Assembly (NCBI GenBank): GCA_003140215.1
Contig: PLJL01000001.1
Span: 626,535-690,534, forward strand
Source of the DNA: Vulcanimicrobiota bacterium
GTDB lineage: Bacteria > Vulcanimicrobiota > Vulcanimicrobiia > Vulcanimicrobiales > Vulcanimicrobiaceae
Direction of reading: 5' to 3'
Length of the DNA stretch: 64,000 nucleotides
Each line of letters opens with the position of its first letter. Position 1 is the first letter of the stretch. Below the pieces are notes generated by a model, which searched no databases, was not told where the DNA came from, and worked only from the letters and a program-made list of their open reading frames with translations. The position numbers and the translations under genes were made by a program. This document shows positions 53,593 to 61,397 of this stretch, piece by piece.

Positions 53593-54021
53593 TTACTCGA
53601 CGGCCGCGATCGAACGCCGGTCGGCGGGATCGTCGCTGGGCGTGCCGGCGAGGAACGCCGCGAGGATCTCGCGGCCGACCGCCGGGCTGGTGGCGCGCAG
53701 GCTCAGTGCGAGTACGTTGGCGTCGTTCCAGCGCCGTGCGCCGTCGGCGGTCGCGGCGTCGGCGCACAGCGCCGCGCGAACGCCGCGCACCTTGTTGGCC
53801 GCGATCGAAATCCCCGTGCCGGTCCAGCAGCACACGATGCCCAGGCCGGCACGTCCCTGTGCCACTTCTGCGCCGACCGCACGCCCGATCGACGCCCACT
53901 CTTCGGACCCGTCCGCGCCCAAGGCGCCGAACCGCACGACCTCGATGGCGCGGCGCTCCAGCTCGTCGAGCAACGCGTCGGTCAGCGGCCCCCGGTCGTC
54001 CGATCCGATCGCACAGCGCAT
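53593..54021 (-). CDS. RpiB/LacA-like sugar-phosphate isomerase
   Basis: A 142-aa protein of the RpiB/LacAB fold. The catalytic loop IVCCWTGTGISIAANKVRGV and VRAALCADAATADGARRWND with NVLALSLRA are typical. The first strand reads MRCAIGSDDRGPL, whereas canonical RpiB has SDHAG, so the usual His is replaced and substrate preference may differ. It would interconvert ribose- and ribulose-5-phosphate or a related aldose/ketose phosphate. The exported gene upstream is 8 nt away, so co-transcription is likely. Confidence 0.82.
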   Translation of the reverse strand: MRCAIGSDDRGPLTDALLDELERRAIEVVRFGALGADGSEEWASIGRAVGAEVAQGRAGLGIVCCWTGTGISIAANKVRGVRAALCADAATADGARRWNDANVLALSLRATSPAVGREILAAFLAGTPSDDPADRRSIAAVE

Positions 54022-54028
54022 CGCCGGG

Positions 54029-54442
54029 TTAATGCTGGATCGTGATGTAGTCGGCCTGGAGCGTCCCGTCCGGGTCGGTGTGCCCGTTCACGTCCACCAC
54101 CGAGCCGACGCCGGGCGTCCCGCCCCGCGGGCTGATGACCGTGCCCTGGTGCAACTTGACGGTGCGGTAGCAGTTGGTGCCGCACTGCACCTGCATGTCG
54201 AAGCGCTTGTAGTACGACACCGTCCCGCGCGCGTTGTTGCGCGTGTTGATCGCTTCACGCTGCAGAATCTGCGCGCCGACCCCGAGGATCGTCTGAATGA
54301 TCGCGGAGTTGGGGGTGTTCGGCGGCAGCGTCGGGACCGCGATCGGGGTCGGCACCGGCACCGGGGTCGACTGCGCCCCCGCGAGTGAGCCGGCACCCAG
54401 AGCGAGAACGAGGGCGGACGTGGCGATCGAAGAGAGACGCAT
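54029..54442 (-). CDS. Small exported protein, possible OB-fold (DUF5666-like)
   Basis: A 137-aa protein with signal peptide MRLSSIATSALVLALGAGSL and cleavage near AGAQS. After a Pro-rich linker (VPVPTPIAVPTLPPNTP) there is an all-beta region with MQVQCGTNCYRTVKLHQGTV and VDVNGHTDPDGTLQADYITI, which resembles DUF5666-type OB folds. Two Cys (QCGTNC) may pair. First gene of a three-gene minus-strand unit with the RpiB-like and exported genes. Function unknown. Divergent from the Nudix gene by 39 nt. Confidence 0.65.
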   Translation of the reverse strand: MRLSSIATSALVLALGAGSLAGAQSTPVPVPTPIAVPTLPPNTPNSAIIQTILGVGAQILQREAINTRNNARGTVSYYKRFDMQVQCGTNCYRTVKLHQGTVISPRGGTPGVGSVVDVNGHTDPDGTLQADYITIQH

Positions 54443-54481
54443 TGTAGGGGAGGAACGTGGCGCCGCAGGCACAGGGTTCCG

Positions 54482-55192
54482 GTGACTGAGATCCGGGACG
54501 CCTCGACGGTGATCGTCGGACGCGATACGAGCGAGGGCTTGCAGGTCTTCATGGTCCGGCGCAGCGCGCGGGCCGTCTTCTTGCCCGACCGTTACGTCTT
54601 CCCCGGCGGCCGCGTCGACGCCGCCGACCGCGACGAGGCTGGGCGGCTGCGCGGCTCGGCGGGCGACATCGAAGCCGCCTACGTCATGACCGCGGCACGC
54701 GAAACGTTCGAAGAGGTCGGGCTGCTCTTCGCCGACCGGGGGGTCGACGCGGAAGCGTTGGCCGCCGCGCGCCGCGCGATGGTCACCGGCGAGCTGTCCT
54801 TCGGCGGCGTTCTCGAACGCCTCGACGTTTCGGTGGACGCGTCGCAGCTGCGCTATTTCTCGCGCTGGGTGACGCCGCAGGCCGAGCTCGCCCGGCGCTT
54901 CGATACGCGGTTCTTCGTGGCGCGCGCTCCGCAGGATCAAGTCGCCGAAGCGGACGCGACCGAGGTGAGCGACGGCCGCTGGTTCGGCCCGGCGGAGGCG
55001 CTCGCGGCGCAGGCGCGGGGTGAGATCAACCTGATCTTCCCGACGATCAAACACCTCGAGCGTATCGCGCCGTTCGGCGACGTCGCAGCGCTGCTCGCGT
55101 TCGCGCGCACCAAAACGATCACCACGGTCACGCCGGAGGTGCAGCCCGGACCCAGCTTCGTGATGATCCCCGAGCTGGAGAACGCATGGTAA
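54482..55192 (+). CDS. Nudix hydrolase (NUDT19-like)
   Basis: A 236-aa Nudix protein. The box is spread over PGGRVDAADRDEAGRLRGSA and MTAARETFEEVGLLFADRG, with the REx2EE portion as RETFEEVG. The long insert between the first Gly and the RE is characteristic of NUDT7/NUDT19-type enzymes that hydrolyse CoA derivatives or nucleoside diphosphate sugars. It overlaps the next gene by 7 nt (the ATG of the metallo-hydrolase lies inside), indicating translational coupling. GTG start. Confidence 0.85.
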   Translation: MTEIRDASTVIVGRDTSEGLQVFMVRRSARAVFLPDRYVFPGGRVDAADRDEAGRLRGSAGDIEAAYVMTAARETFEEVGLLFADRGVDAEALAAARRAMVTGELSFGGVLERLDVSVDASQLRYFSRWVTPQAELARRFDTRFFVARAPQDQVAEADATEVSDGRWFGPAEALAAQARGEINLIFPTIKHLERIAPFGDVAALLAFARTKTITTVTPEVQPGPSFVMIPELENAW

Positions 55193-56109
55193 CGCTCAGT
55201 CCGCGCGTCGGCCGGCTGCGCGCGCGCAACCCCTCGCCGATGACACTGGACGGCACCAACGGCTACGTCGTTCGCGTCGGCCCCCGGGCGCTCGTCGCGA
55301 TCGATCCGGGGCCGGTCGACGCCGCGCAGCGCGATGCGTTCCTCGCGGCCGCGCGCGAAGCGAATGCGGCGTATGCGGCGATCCTGGTCACGCACGGGCA
55401 TCCCGACCACTTTCCGGGCGCCGCCCCGCTTGCCGCGGCGACCGGCGCGCCGGTGTTCGCGCATCCCGAGGCGCGGTTCCCGCACGACCGTGCGCTCGCC
55501 GATGCCGAACGGCTGGCCTTCGACGACGCCGCGTTCACCGTGCTGCACGGTCCCGGTCACGCGCGCGATCACCTCATCTTCGTGCTCGACGACGAGCGCG
55601 CGCTGTTCACCGGCGACGTAATTCTGGGCACCGGCACGGTCGTCGTCGCGCCGCCTGGCGGTGAGATGCGCACCTACCAGCGCACATTGCATCGCCTGCG
55701 CGACGAGTACGGCGACGCCAACGCGATCTACGGCGGCCACGGCCCCGAGGTGCGCGCCGTGCGGGCGAAGCTGGACGAGTACATATTGCACCGTGAAGCG
55801 CGCGAGCGGCAGGTCGTCGACGCCCTCGCGGGCGGCGCGACGATCCCCGAGCTGGTCGCGCGCATCTACACCGACGTCGATCGACGCCTGTGGCCCGCCG
55901 CGGCGCGCCAGGTGCTCGCATACCTCATCGCGCTCGAAGCCGAGGCTCGCGTTCGCAGCGAGCGCATCACGCGCGGGCCGACCGCGCAAGAAGCGGCGCT
56001 GCTCGACCCCGACCTCTCGAAGCTCGGCGAGGAGGCAGGCGCCGACGTGATTCGCGCCGAGCTGGGCTACGGGTCGGCAGAACCGTTGTTGCGGTACAGG
56101 CTCGCGTGA
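55186..56109 (+). CDS. Metallo-beta-lactamase-fold hydrolase (LACTB2-like)
   Basis: A 307-aa MBL protein with ILVTHGHPDHFPGAAPLAAA (HxHxDH), VLHGPGHARDHLIFVLDDER, LFTGDVILGTGTVVV and AIYGGHGPEV (later His/Asp ligands). The C-terminal winged-helix-like region (IPELVARIYTDVDRRLWPAA then RQVLAYLIALEAEARV) matches LACTB2/RNase-type hydrolases of single-stranded RNA or thioesters. Co-expressed with the Nudix hydrolase. No signal peptide, so cytosolic. Confidence 0.87.
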   Translation: MVTLSPRVGRLRARNPSPMTLDGTNGYVVRVGPRALVAIDPGPVDAAQRDAFLAAAREANAAYAAILVTHGHPDHFPGAAPLAAATGAPVFAHPEARFPHDRALADAERLAFDDAAFTVLHGPGHARDHLIFVLDDERALFTGDVILGTGTVVVAPPGGEMRTYQRTLHRLRDEYGDANAIYGGHGPEVRAVRAKLDEYILHREARERQVVDALAGGATIPELVARIYTDVDRRLWPAAARQVLAYLIALEAEARVRSERITRGPTAQEAALLDPDLSKLGEEAGADVIRAELGYGSAEPLLRYRLA

Positions 56110-56131
56110 GGGCCCTGTCGAGCCGCGCTGG

Positions 56132-57541
56132 TCAGATCAAGACGCCGATTGCGACGCCGATCGCATGCGCGGCGATCGGCACGGCAACATCCCGCGCGGC
56201 GTCGAGCAGCCACTTTCCGGCTTTCCCGAGCGCCGTCCAAATCTTCTGCTTGTCGTTCTGAGCGGCGCCCGCCTCGGCTTCGGAGAGCGCGGCGATCGCG
56301 GCGACCTTCTCCGGTCCGTCCGGCTTCGTCGCTACGTGCTCTTTCAGCGTGCGCAGCTCGGCCCCGAGCGCGGCCAAGTCCACGCCGTCCAAGTACGTCG
56401 GCTGAAAGTTGTTGACGCCCTGATTGATTGTACCTGGTCCAGTGTTGAGGCCGCCGATGTTCGCGTTTCTGAAGTCGTTCATGATGGTGACCGTAGCTTC
56501 TTTCTTTTGGATGATCGCGATGGTCCGCGCATGCAGGGACGTTGTGGTCTGGTCGATTTGGCTCAAGATGCGATCGCGCTCGCCCGGGACGATGGCGTCG
56601 CTCGTGCCGAGCGCCATGTCGGCGAGCAAACGGTCTTGGCCGGCTAGCTTTCGCGCGGTCGACTCACTGCGCTTGACCCGGGAGTACGCTTCGGTGAGGT
56701 ACTGCTCGAGCTTCTTGGTGTCGCCGTCGACCGGAATCCTCGTCGGCCTCAGATTGTCGAAGACGAAGCCGAGACATTCGTATTCCGCGTGAAGGCGTAG
56801 AAGGCTCAAGCGCAGGTGCCGCGCCGCGCCGCGATCGAAGCCCTCCCGCAGCGTCATCACCCAGGCCGGAATGGTGCGCTTTCGGAAGATCACCCTACGC
56901 AGCTCGATCGAGATGCCGAACTTCTCACGGAGTTGCGGACCGGCACGCACCGGATAGGGAAGCTCGACGATCTCGTCTTCCAGATGCTCGACGAAGAGAA
57001 TCGGCTGCCCGGATGAAACGCTCCAGCCCGGGCTGGGATGCTGTTCGACGAGGTTCTTCTTCGTCGTCGCGCGGTAGTACAGCAAGCGCAGCGCTTCACC
57101 CGCGTCGGCCAGTCGCGTCGTCGTTCTCTTGCCGCGCGCGTCGTTGACGGACAGGGCGGTCGTGAGGAAGCTCTCGATCAGGGCCTGCGTCTCGGCGCCG
57201 TCGAGCTCTATCGACGGATCGCCCGAGACCGCGATCCCGAGCTCGAAACGGGCGACCGCCAAACCGTCGAAGTAGAACCGGCGGAACACGCCGCGCTTGC
57301 GCAGCGCCTCGCCGTTGCGAAACGCGGCATCGCCGAAGTGAATGCCGCGATTTGCCGAGCAGAAGATGTCCTCGCCCCAGCCGATCAGCCCGCCGCGCGG
57401 GCGTTTGTCGACAACGCCGACGAAGCGAACGAAGTGCTTTCCCGGCAGCGGCGACGGCCAATTCGGACTATCGAGGCGCGGAGTCTCTCCGGCCGCGAAG
57501 CCCCGCGCGTCCGCGAGCGGATACTGTATCGTTAACAGCAT
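56132..57541 (-). CDS. Unrecognised 469-aa protein with C-terminal hydrophobic helix
   Basis: A single-gene unit. Residues 1-270 are mostly beta with a catalytic-looking Gly-rich RGGLIGWGEDIFCSANRGIH and segments such as RRFYFDGLAVARFELGIAVS, LRLLYYRATTKKNLVEQHPS and ILFVEHLEDEIVELPYPVRA. Residues 275-365 form an amphipathic helical region (KKLEQYLTEAYSRVKRSEST). A Gly/Asn linker (NANIGGLNTGPGTINQGVNN) joins to a last domain of about 90 residues with ELRTLKEHVATKPDGPEKVA and a terminal hydrophobic run AAHAIGVAIGVLI with GxxxG-like spacing. The C-terminal layout recalls bacterial conflict or immunity effectors that end in a pore-forming or oligomerising helix. No partner gene is adjacent. I do not assign a function. 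Confidence 0.6.
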   Translation of the reverse strand: MLLTIQYPLADARGFAAGETPRLDSPNWPSPLPGKHFVRFVGVVDKRPRGGLIGWGEDIFCSANRGIHFGDAAFRNGEALRKRGVFRRFYFDGLAVARFELGIAVSGDPSIELDGAETQALIESFLTTALSVNDARGKRTTTRLADAGEALRLLYYRATTKKNLVEQHPSPGWSVSSGQPILFVEHLEDEIVELPYPVRAGPQLREKFGISIELRRVIFRKRTIPAWVMTLREGFDRGAARHLRLSLLRLHAEYECLGFVFDNLRPTRIPVDGDTKKLEQYLTEAYSRVKRSESTARKLAGQDRLLADMALGTSDAIVPGERDRILSQIDQTTTSLHARTIAIIQKKEATVTIMNDFRNANIGGLNTGPGTINQGVNNFQPTYLDGVDLAALGAELRTLKEHVATKPDGPEKVAAIAALSEAEAGAAQNDKQKIWTALGKAGKWLLDAARDVAVPIAAHAIGVAIGVLI

Positions 57542-57708
57542 CCGCCCGCATCACGTCTATGAGCCCCATTCGACCGATCCGCCATGAGGCCACCCTCTCG
57601 TGCAGCCTTTCGGCAGCGTGCCATCGTGTCGTCACGACGAATCGGAGTCTACGATGGTGGACAAATCTTAGCCATCGCGACCAGGCCCGTCAAGCCTCGC
57701 CACGCCGG

Positions 57709-58743
57709 TCACGCCTCGCCGACGGCCAGCAGCACCTTGCCGAACTGCGCGCCCTTGTCGACCGATTCCGCTGCTGCGGCGACGTCGTTCATCGCGTAGA
57801 CCCTATCGACCACCGGTTTGATAGCCTGTCCTGAGCTTGTCGAAGGATCGAACATCGCGAGCATCGCCGCGAAGTCGTGCGGCGAGCCCATCGACGAGCC
57901 CATGATGTCGAGCTGCTTCCAGAACACCGAGTACGGCCGGATCTTCGCGTCGCCGGTCGTCCCGCCGTAGATCACGACGCGCCCGCCGTAGCGCGTGACG
58001 TTCACCGCTTTGCCGAGCGTGTCGCCCCCCACCGAGTCGACGACCAGGCTGGGCCCGCCGTCGACCGCCTGAACATCCTTCTCCCACCGTTCCGCCGTGT
58101 TGTAGTTGATGGCGACGTCGGCGCCCAGCGCTTTCGCACGTTCGAGCTTCTCGTCGCTCGACGACGTCACGATCACTTTGGCGCCGATTTTCTTGGCGAA
58201 CAGCAGCACGAACGTTTGCACGCCGCTTCCCACGCCCGGGATCAGCACCACGTCGTCCTTGGTGCAGCCGCCGCGCGAAACGAGCGCGCGATAGGCGGTC
58301 ACACCGGCCAGCGGAATCGCGGCCGCTTCGTCGTCGCTCAGCGATGCGGGCGCAGGGTGGACGTTTTCGGCCGGGACCGCGATGTACTCCGCAAACGTGC
58401 CTTGGTGCGGCATCCCGAGCACCTGCGCGCTGCGCAGCCAGATGCGCTGACTCGGCCCCCACCCCAGCGTCGGGTCGATGACGACGCGCGTTCCGAGGGC
58501 CGGGCCCTGCGCCCCCTCGCCGTGCGCCGCGACGGTGCCGGCGCCGTCCGAGCCGGGGATGCACGGCAGCTGGATCCCCGGATAGAGGCCCTGGCTGATG
58601 AACACGTCACGCCGGTTGAACGCGGCGCGGCGGACGGCGACGAGCAGCTCGCCGGGCGCCGGCTGCGGATCGTCGACCTGCTCGACGCGGAAGTTCTTGG
58701 GACCGTTCTCGCGGTCGATCTCGTGGAGGCGCACGGCTCGCAT
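57709..58743 (-). CDS. Zinc-type alcohol dehydrogenase/quinone oxidoreductase
   Basis: A 344-aa MDR-superfamily enzyme. The N-terminal NFRVEQVDDPQPAPGELLVA, the CIPGSDGAGTV region and the Rossmann motif VLIPGVGSGVQTFVLLFAKK are typical. The catalytic zinc Cys/His are not evident in the canonical places, so quinone-type activity is likely. The sequence DPSTSSGQA, near residue 305, is encoded by a repeat inserted in frame (57824-57853). The start is the ATG at 58743, matching relatives; an upstream extension of 8 residues is open. Divergent from the pyrimidine operon. Confidence 0.87.
   Translation of the reverse strand: MRAVRLHEIDRENGPKNFRVEQVDDPQPAPGELLVAVRRAAFNRRDVFISQGLYPGIQLPCIPGSDGAGTVAAHGEGAQGPALGTRVVIDPTLGWGPSQRIWLRSAQVLGMPHQGTFAEYIAVPAENVHPAPASLSDDEAAAIPLAGVTAYRALVSRGGCTKDDVVLIPGVGSGVQTFVLLFAKKIGAKVIVTSSSDEKLERAKALGADVAINYNTAERWEKDVQAVDGGPSLVVDSVGGDTLGKAVNVTRYGGRVVIYGGTTGDAKIRPYSVFWKQLDIMGSSMGSPHDFAAMLAMFDPSTSSGQAIKPVVDRVYAMNDVAAAAESVDKGAQFGKVLLAVGEA
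57824..57853 (-). repeat. In-frame repeat encoding DPSTSSGQA
   Basis: A 30-bp sequence containing TTCGACAAGCTCAGGACAGG sits within the dehydrogenase gene and is translated as DPSTSSGQA. The same peptide and DNA word are well known as a dispersed repeat in many high-GC bacterial genomes, typically near or within genes; here it has kept the frame. Confidence 0.8.
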
Positions 58744-58833
58744 CCCGGCTCGGTACGAGCACGGCACCGGGAGCGCCTACCGGCGACCGTGAATGACGCT
58801 CCCAACCGCTAGCGTCTCCGGTTTGGAGAGGAC

Positions 58834-60144
58834 TTGGCTTTTCCGTCAGTGAGCTTGGGACCGCCCATCGCGAAACCGCTGTCCCGCCTGGAAGTCGAGA
58901 TCGAGGCCAACCGCTGCCTCAACTGCTACGACGCGCCGTGCATCCGAGCGTGCCCGACCTCGATCGACGTACCGCGCTTCATCGGCCGCATCGCGACGGG
59001 AGATCTGCGCGGTAGCGCGCACACGATCATGGAGGCCAATCCGGTCGGGGCCAGCTGCGCGCGGGTGTGCCCGACCTCCCAGCTGTGCGAGGGCGCCTGC
59101 GTCTACAACGCGGACGCCAATCCGATCCGGATCGGTGACTTGCAGCGCTACGCGACGGATTGGGCGATTCGGACCGGCGCGACGCTCTTCTCGGCGGGCG
59201 AACCGACGGGCAAGCGCGTCGCGGTCGTCGGTTCGGGTCCGGCCGGACTGGCCGCGGCGCGCGACTTGGCGATTCTCGGACACGCCGTCACGATCTTCGA
59301 GCGCGACGACGCGCCCGGCGGGCTGGACACCTACGGGATCGTGCCGTTCCGGCTGCCCGCGGAGATCGCGATCTGGGAAGCCGAGCAGGTGCGCGCGCTG
59401 GGCGTCGAGTTCCGTACCGGGGTAGCGGTCGGCGAAACGCTCAGTGCCGACGCCGTTCTAGCGGACTACGATGCCGTCGTGTTGGCCGTGGGGATGGGGA
59501 ACGTCCCGCGGTTGGGGATCGAAGGCGAAGACGCCGCCGGCGTGTGGGACGCGCTCGATTTCATCCGCATCGCCAAGATGGGGGGCGACGTCGGAACGCT
59601 CGGCGACGCGGTAGCGATCATCGGCGGCGGCAACACCGCGATCGACGCCGCGACCTGCTCGCGGCGGCTAGCCGTACCGTCGGTGACGATGTACTATCGC
59701 CGCGGCACCGAGCGTATGACGGCCTACGATTTCGAGATCGAGTTCGCCCAAGTCGAAGGCGTCGAGTTCCGCACCTTCACCCTGCCCAAGCGCATCGTCG
59801 TGGAGAACGGCCGCGTCGCCGGGCTCGAGATCGTCTCGACCGCGCCCGACAACAGCGCGCGCCCGCTGCCCGGAACCGAACGTGTCATCGCGGCGCAAAC
59901 GGTGATCTTGGCGATCGGCCAGTCGCGGCACGTCGCGCTGCTCGACGCGTTCGACGTCACCCACGACGTCAACGGGATCGCGATCGTCGACGAGGCGATG
60001 CGAACCAACAACCCGCGCGTCTATGCCGCCGGGGACTGCATGTTCAAACCCGGCGGCACCGACGCGATGGTGGTCGAGGCGGCGCAGCGCGGCAAGACCG
60101 CGGCGCAAAGCATCGATCTCTTCCTGCGTGCGGAGGTACGCTGA
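58834..60144 (+). CDS. preT: NAD-dependent dihydropyrimidine dehydrogenase subunit PreT
   Basis: A 436-aa flavoprotein subunit that feeds electrons to PreA. N-terminal [4Fe-4S] cysteines are in CLNCYDAPCIRACPTSIDVP and SCARVCPTSQLCEGACV. FAD binding is RVAVVGSGPAGLAAARDLAI; NAD(P) binding is AVAIIGGGNTAIDAATCSRR; the last FAD contact is NNPRVYAAGDCMFKPGGTDA. The TTG start has GGAGAGG five nt upstream, and a GTG five codons later is a weaker alternative. The preA ATG overlaps its stop (TGATG). First gene of the uracil/thymine degradation operon. Confidence 0.95.
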   Translation: MAFPSVSLGPPIAKPLSRLEVEIEANRCLNCYDAPCIRACPTSIDVPRFIGRIATGDLRGSAHTIMEANPVGASCARVCPTSQLCEGACVYNADANPIRIGDLQRYATDWAIRTGATLFSAGEPTGKRVAVVGSGPAGLAAARDLAILGHAVTIFERDDAPGGLDTYGIVPFRLPAEIAIWEAEQVRALGVEFRTGVAVGETLSADAVLADYDAVVLAVGMGNVPRLGIEGEDAAGVWDALDFIRIAKMGGDVGTLGDAVAIIGGGNTAIDAATCSRRLAVPSVTMYYRRGTERMTAYDFEIEFAQVEGVEFRTFTLPKRIVVENGRVAGLEIVSTAPDNSARPLPGTERVIAAQTVILAIGQSRHVALLDAFDVTHDVNGIAIVDEAMRTNNPRVYAAGDCMFKPGGTDAMVVEAAQRGKTAAQSIDLFLRAEVR

Positions 60145-61397
60145 TGGCCGATCTCTCGATCGATCTGGCGGGGATCAAGAGTCCCAACCCGTTCTGGCTG
60201 GCGTCGGCCCCGCCCACGAACTCCGGCTATCAGGTCATGCGCGCCTTCGCGGCGGGCTGGGGCGGCGCCGTTTGGAAGACGTTGGCGCTCGAGCCGATCG
60301 TCAACGTCACCTCGCGCTTCGCGGGGTTCAACATCGGGCCCAACCGCATGGCCGGGATGAACAACATCGAGCTCATCACCGATCGGCCGCTCGAGGACAA
60401 CCTGCGCGAGATCGCGGAGTGCAAAGCGGCCTACCCCGACCGCGCCATCGTGGTCTCGTTGATGACCGAGTGTACGCGCGAGAGCTGGCACGAGCTGGTG
60501 CGGCGCTGCGAGACGGTCCCGCTCGATGGGTTCGAGCTCAACTTCGGCTGCCCGCACGGGATGTCGGAGCGCGGGCAAGGCGCGGCGGTGGGGCAAGACC
60601 CCGAGCTCATCGAGATGGTCACGCGCTGGGTGAAGGAAGCCGCGCACGTCCCCGTCATCGTGAAGCTCACGCCCAACGTCACCGACGTGCGCTACCCCGC
60701 GCGCGCCGCGGCCAAAGGCGGCGCCGACGCGATCAGCCTGATCAACACGATCAACTCGCTCATCGGGGTCGATCTCGACACCTGGCTGCCCGTCCCGCAC
60801 GTCGACGGCAAGTCGTCCCACGGCGGCTACTGCGGCGCGGCCGTAAAACCGATCGCGCTCAACATGGTGGGAGCATGTGCGAAGGACTCCGCGGTCGGGA
60901 TACCGATCTCGGGGATCGGCGGGGTGGGCGACTGGCGCGACGCCGTCGAGTTCATGCTGATGGGATCGACGAGCGTACAGGTCTGCACCGCGGTGATGCA
61001 CCACGGCTTTCGCATCGTCGCCGACATGATCGACGGGCTCAACAACTACCTCGACGCGCGCGGGATCGCGTCGGTGAACGAGCTCGTCGGGAAGACCGTG
61101 CCGCGCTTCGTCGACTGGAACGACCTCAACCTCGACTACAAGATCGTGGCGCGCATCGACCCCGAGACCTGCATCCGCTGCAACAAGTGCTACATCGCCT
61201 GCGAGGACGCGGCGCACCAGTGCATCGACCGGCCCGCCGATCCGCGCCTGGCGCCGGTCGTCGACGAAGAGCACTGCGTGGGCTGCAACCTGTGCGCCAT
61301 GGTGTGCCCGGTCGTCGACTGCATCGAGATGGTGCGCGTCGACGCCGGCGACACCGTCCACACCTGGAGAGAGAGGCTGACATCGGCACAATTGTAA
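60144..61397 (+). CDS. preA: NAD-dependent dihydropyrimidine dehydrogenase subunit PreA
   Basis: A 417-aa catalytic subunit that reduces uracil or thymine to the 5,6-dihydro form (reaction reversible). FMN-binding barrel: NPFWLASAPPTNSGYQVMRA, ELNFGCPHGMSERGQGAAVG, IVKLTPNVTDV, ISGIGGVGDWRDAVEFMLMG. The C-terminal ferredoxin-like domain has two 4Fe-4S motifs, CIRCNKCYIACEDAAHQC and CVGCNLCAMVCPVVDC. ATG overlaps the preT stop. The last codons overlap the hydA frame. Confidence 0.96.
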   Translation: MADLSIDLAGIKSPNPFWLASAPPTNSGYQVMRAFAAGWGGAVWKTLALEPIVNVTSRFAGFNIGPNRMAGMNNIELITDRPLEDNLREIAECKAAYPDRAIVVSLMTECTRESWHELVRRCETVPLDGFELNFGCPHGMSERGQGAAVGQDPELIEMVTRWVKEAAHVPVIVKLTPNVTDVRYPARAAAKGGADAISLINTINSLIGVDLDTWLPVPHVDGKSSHGGYCGAAVKPIALNMVGACAKDSAVGIPISGIGGVGDWRDAVEFMLMGSTSVQVCTAVMHHGFRIVADMIDGLNNYLDARGIASVNELVGKTVPRFVDWNDLNLDYKIVARIDPETCIRCNKCYIACEDAAHQCIDRPADPRLAPVVDEEHCVGCNLCAMVCPVVDCIEMVRVDAGDTVHTWRERLTSAQL

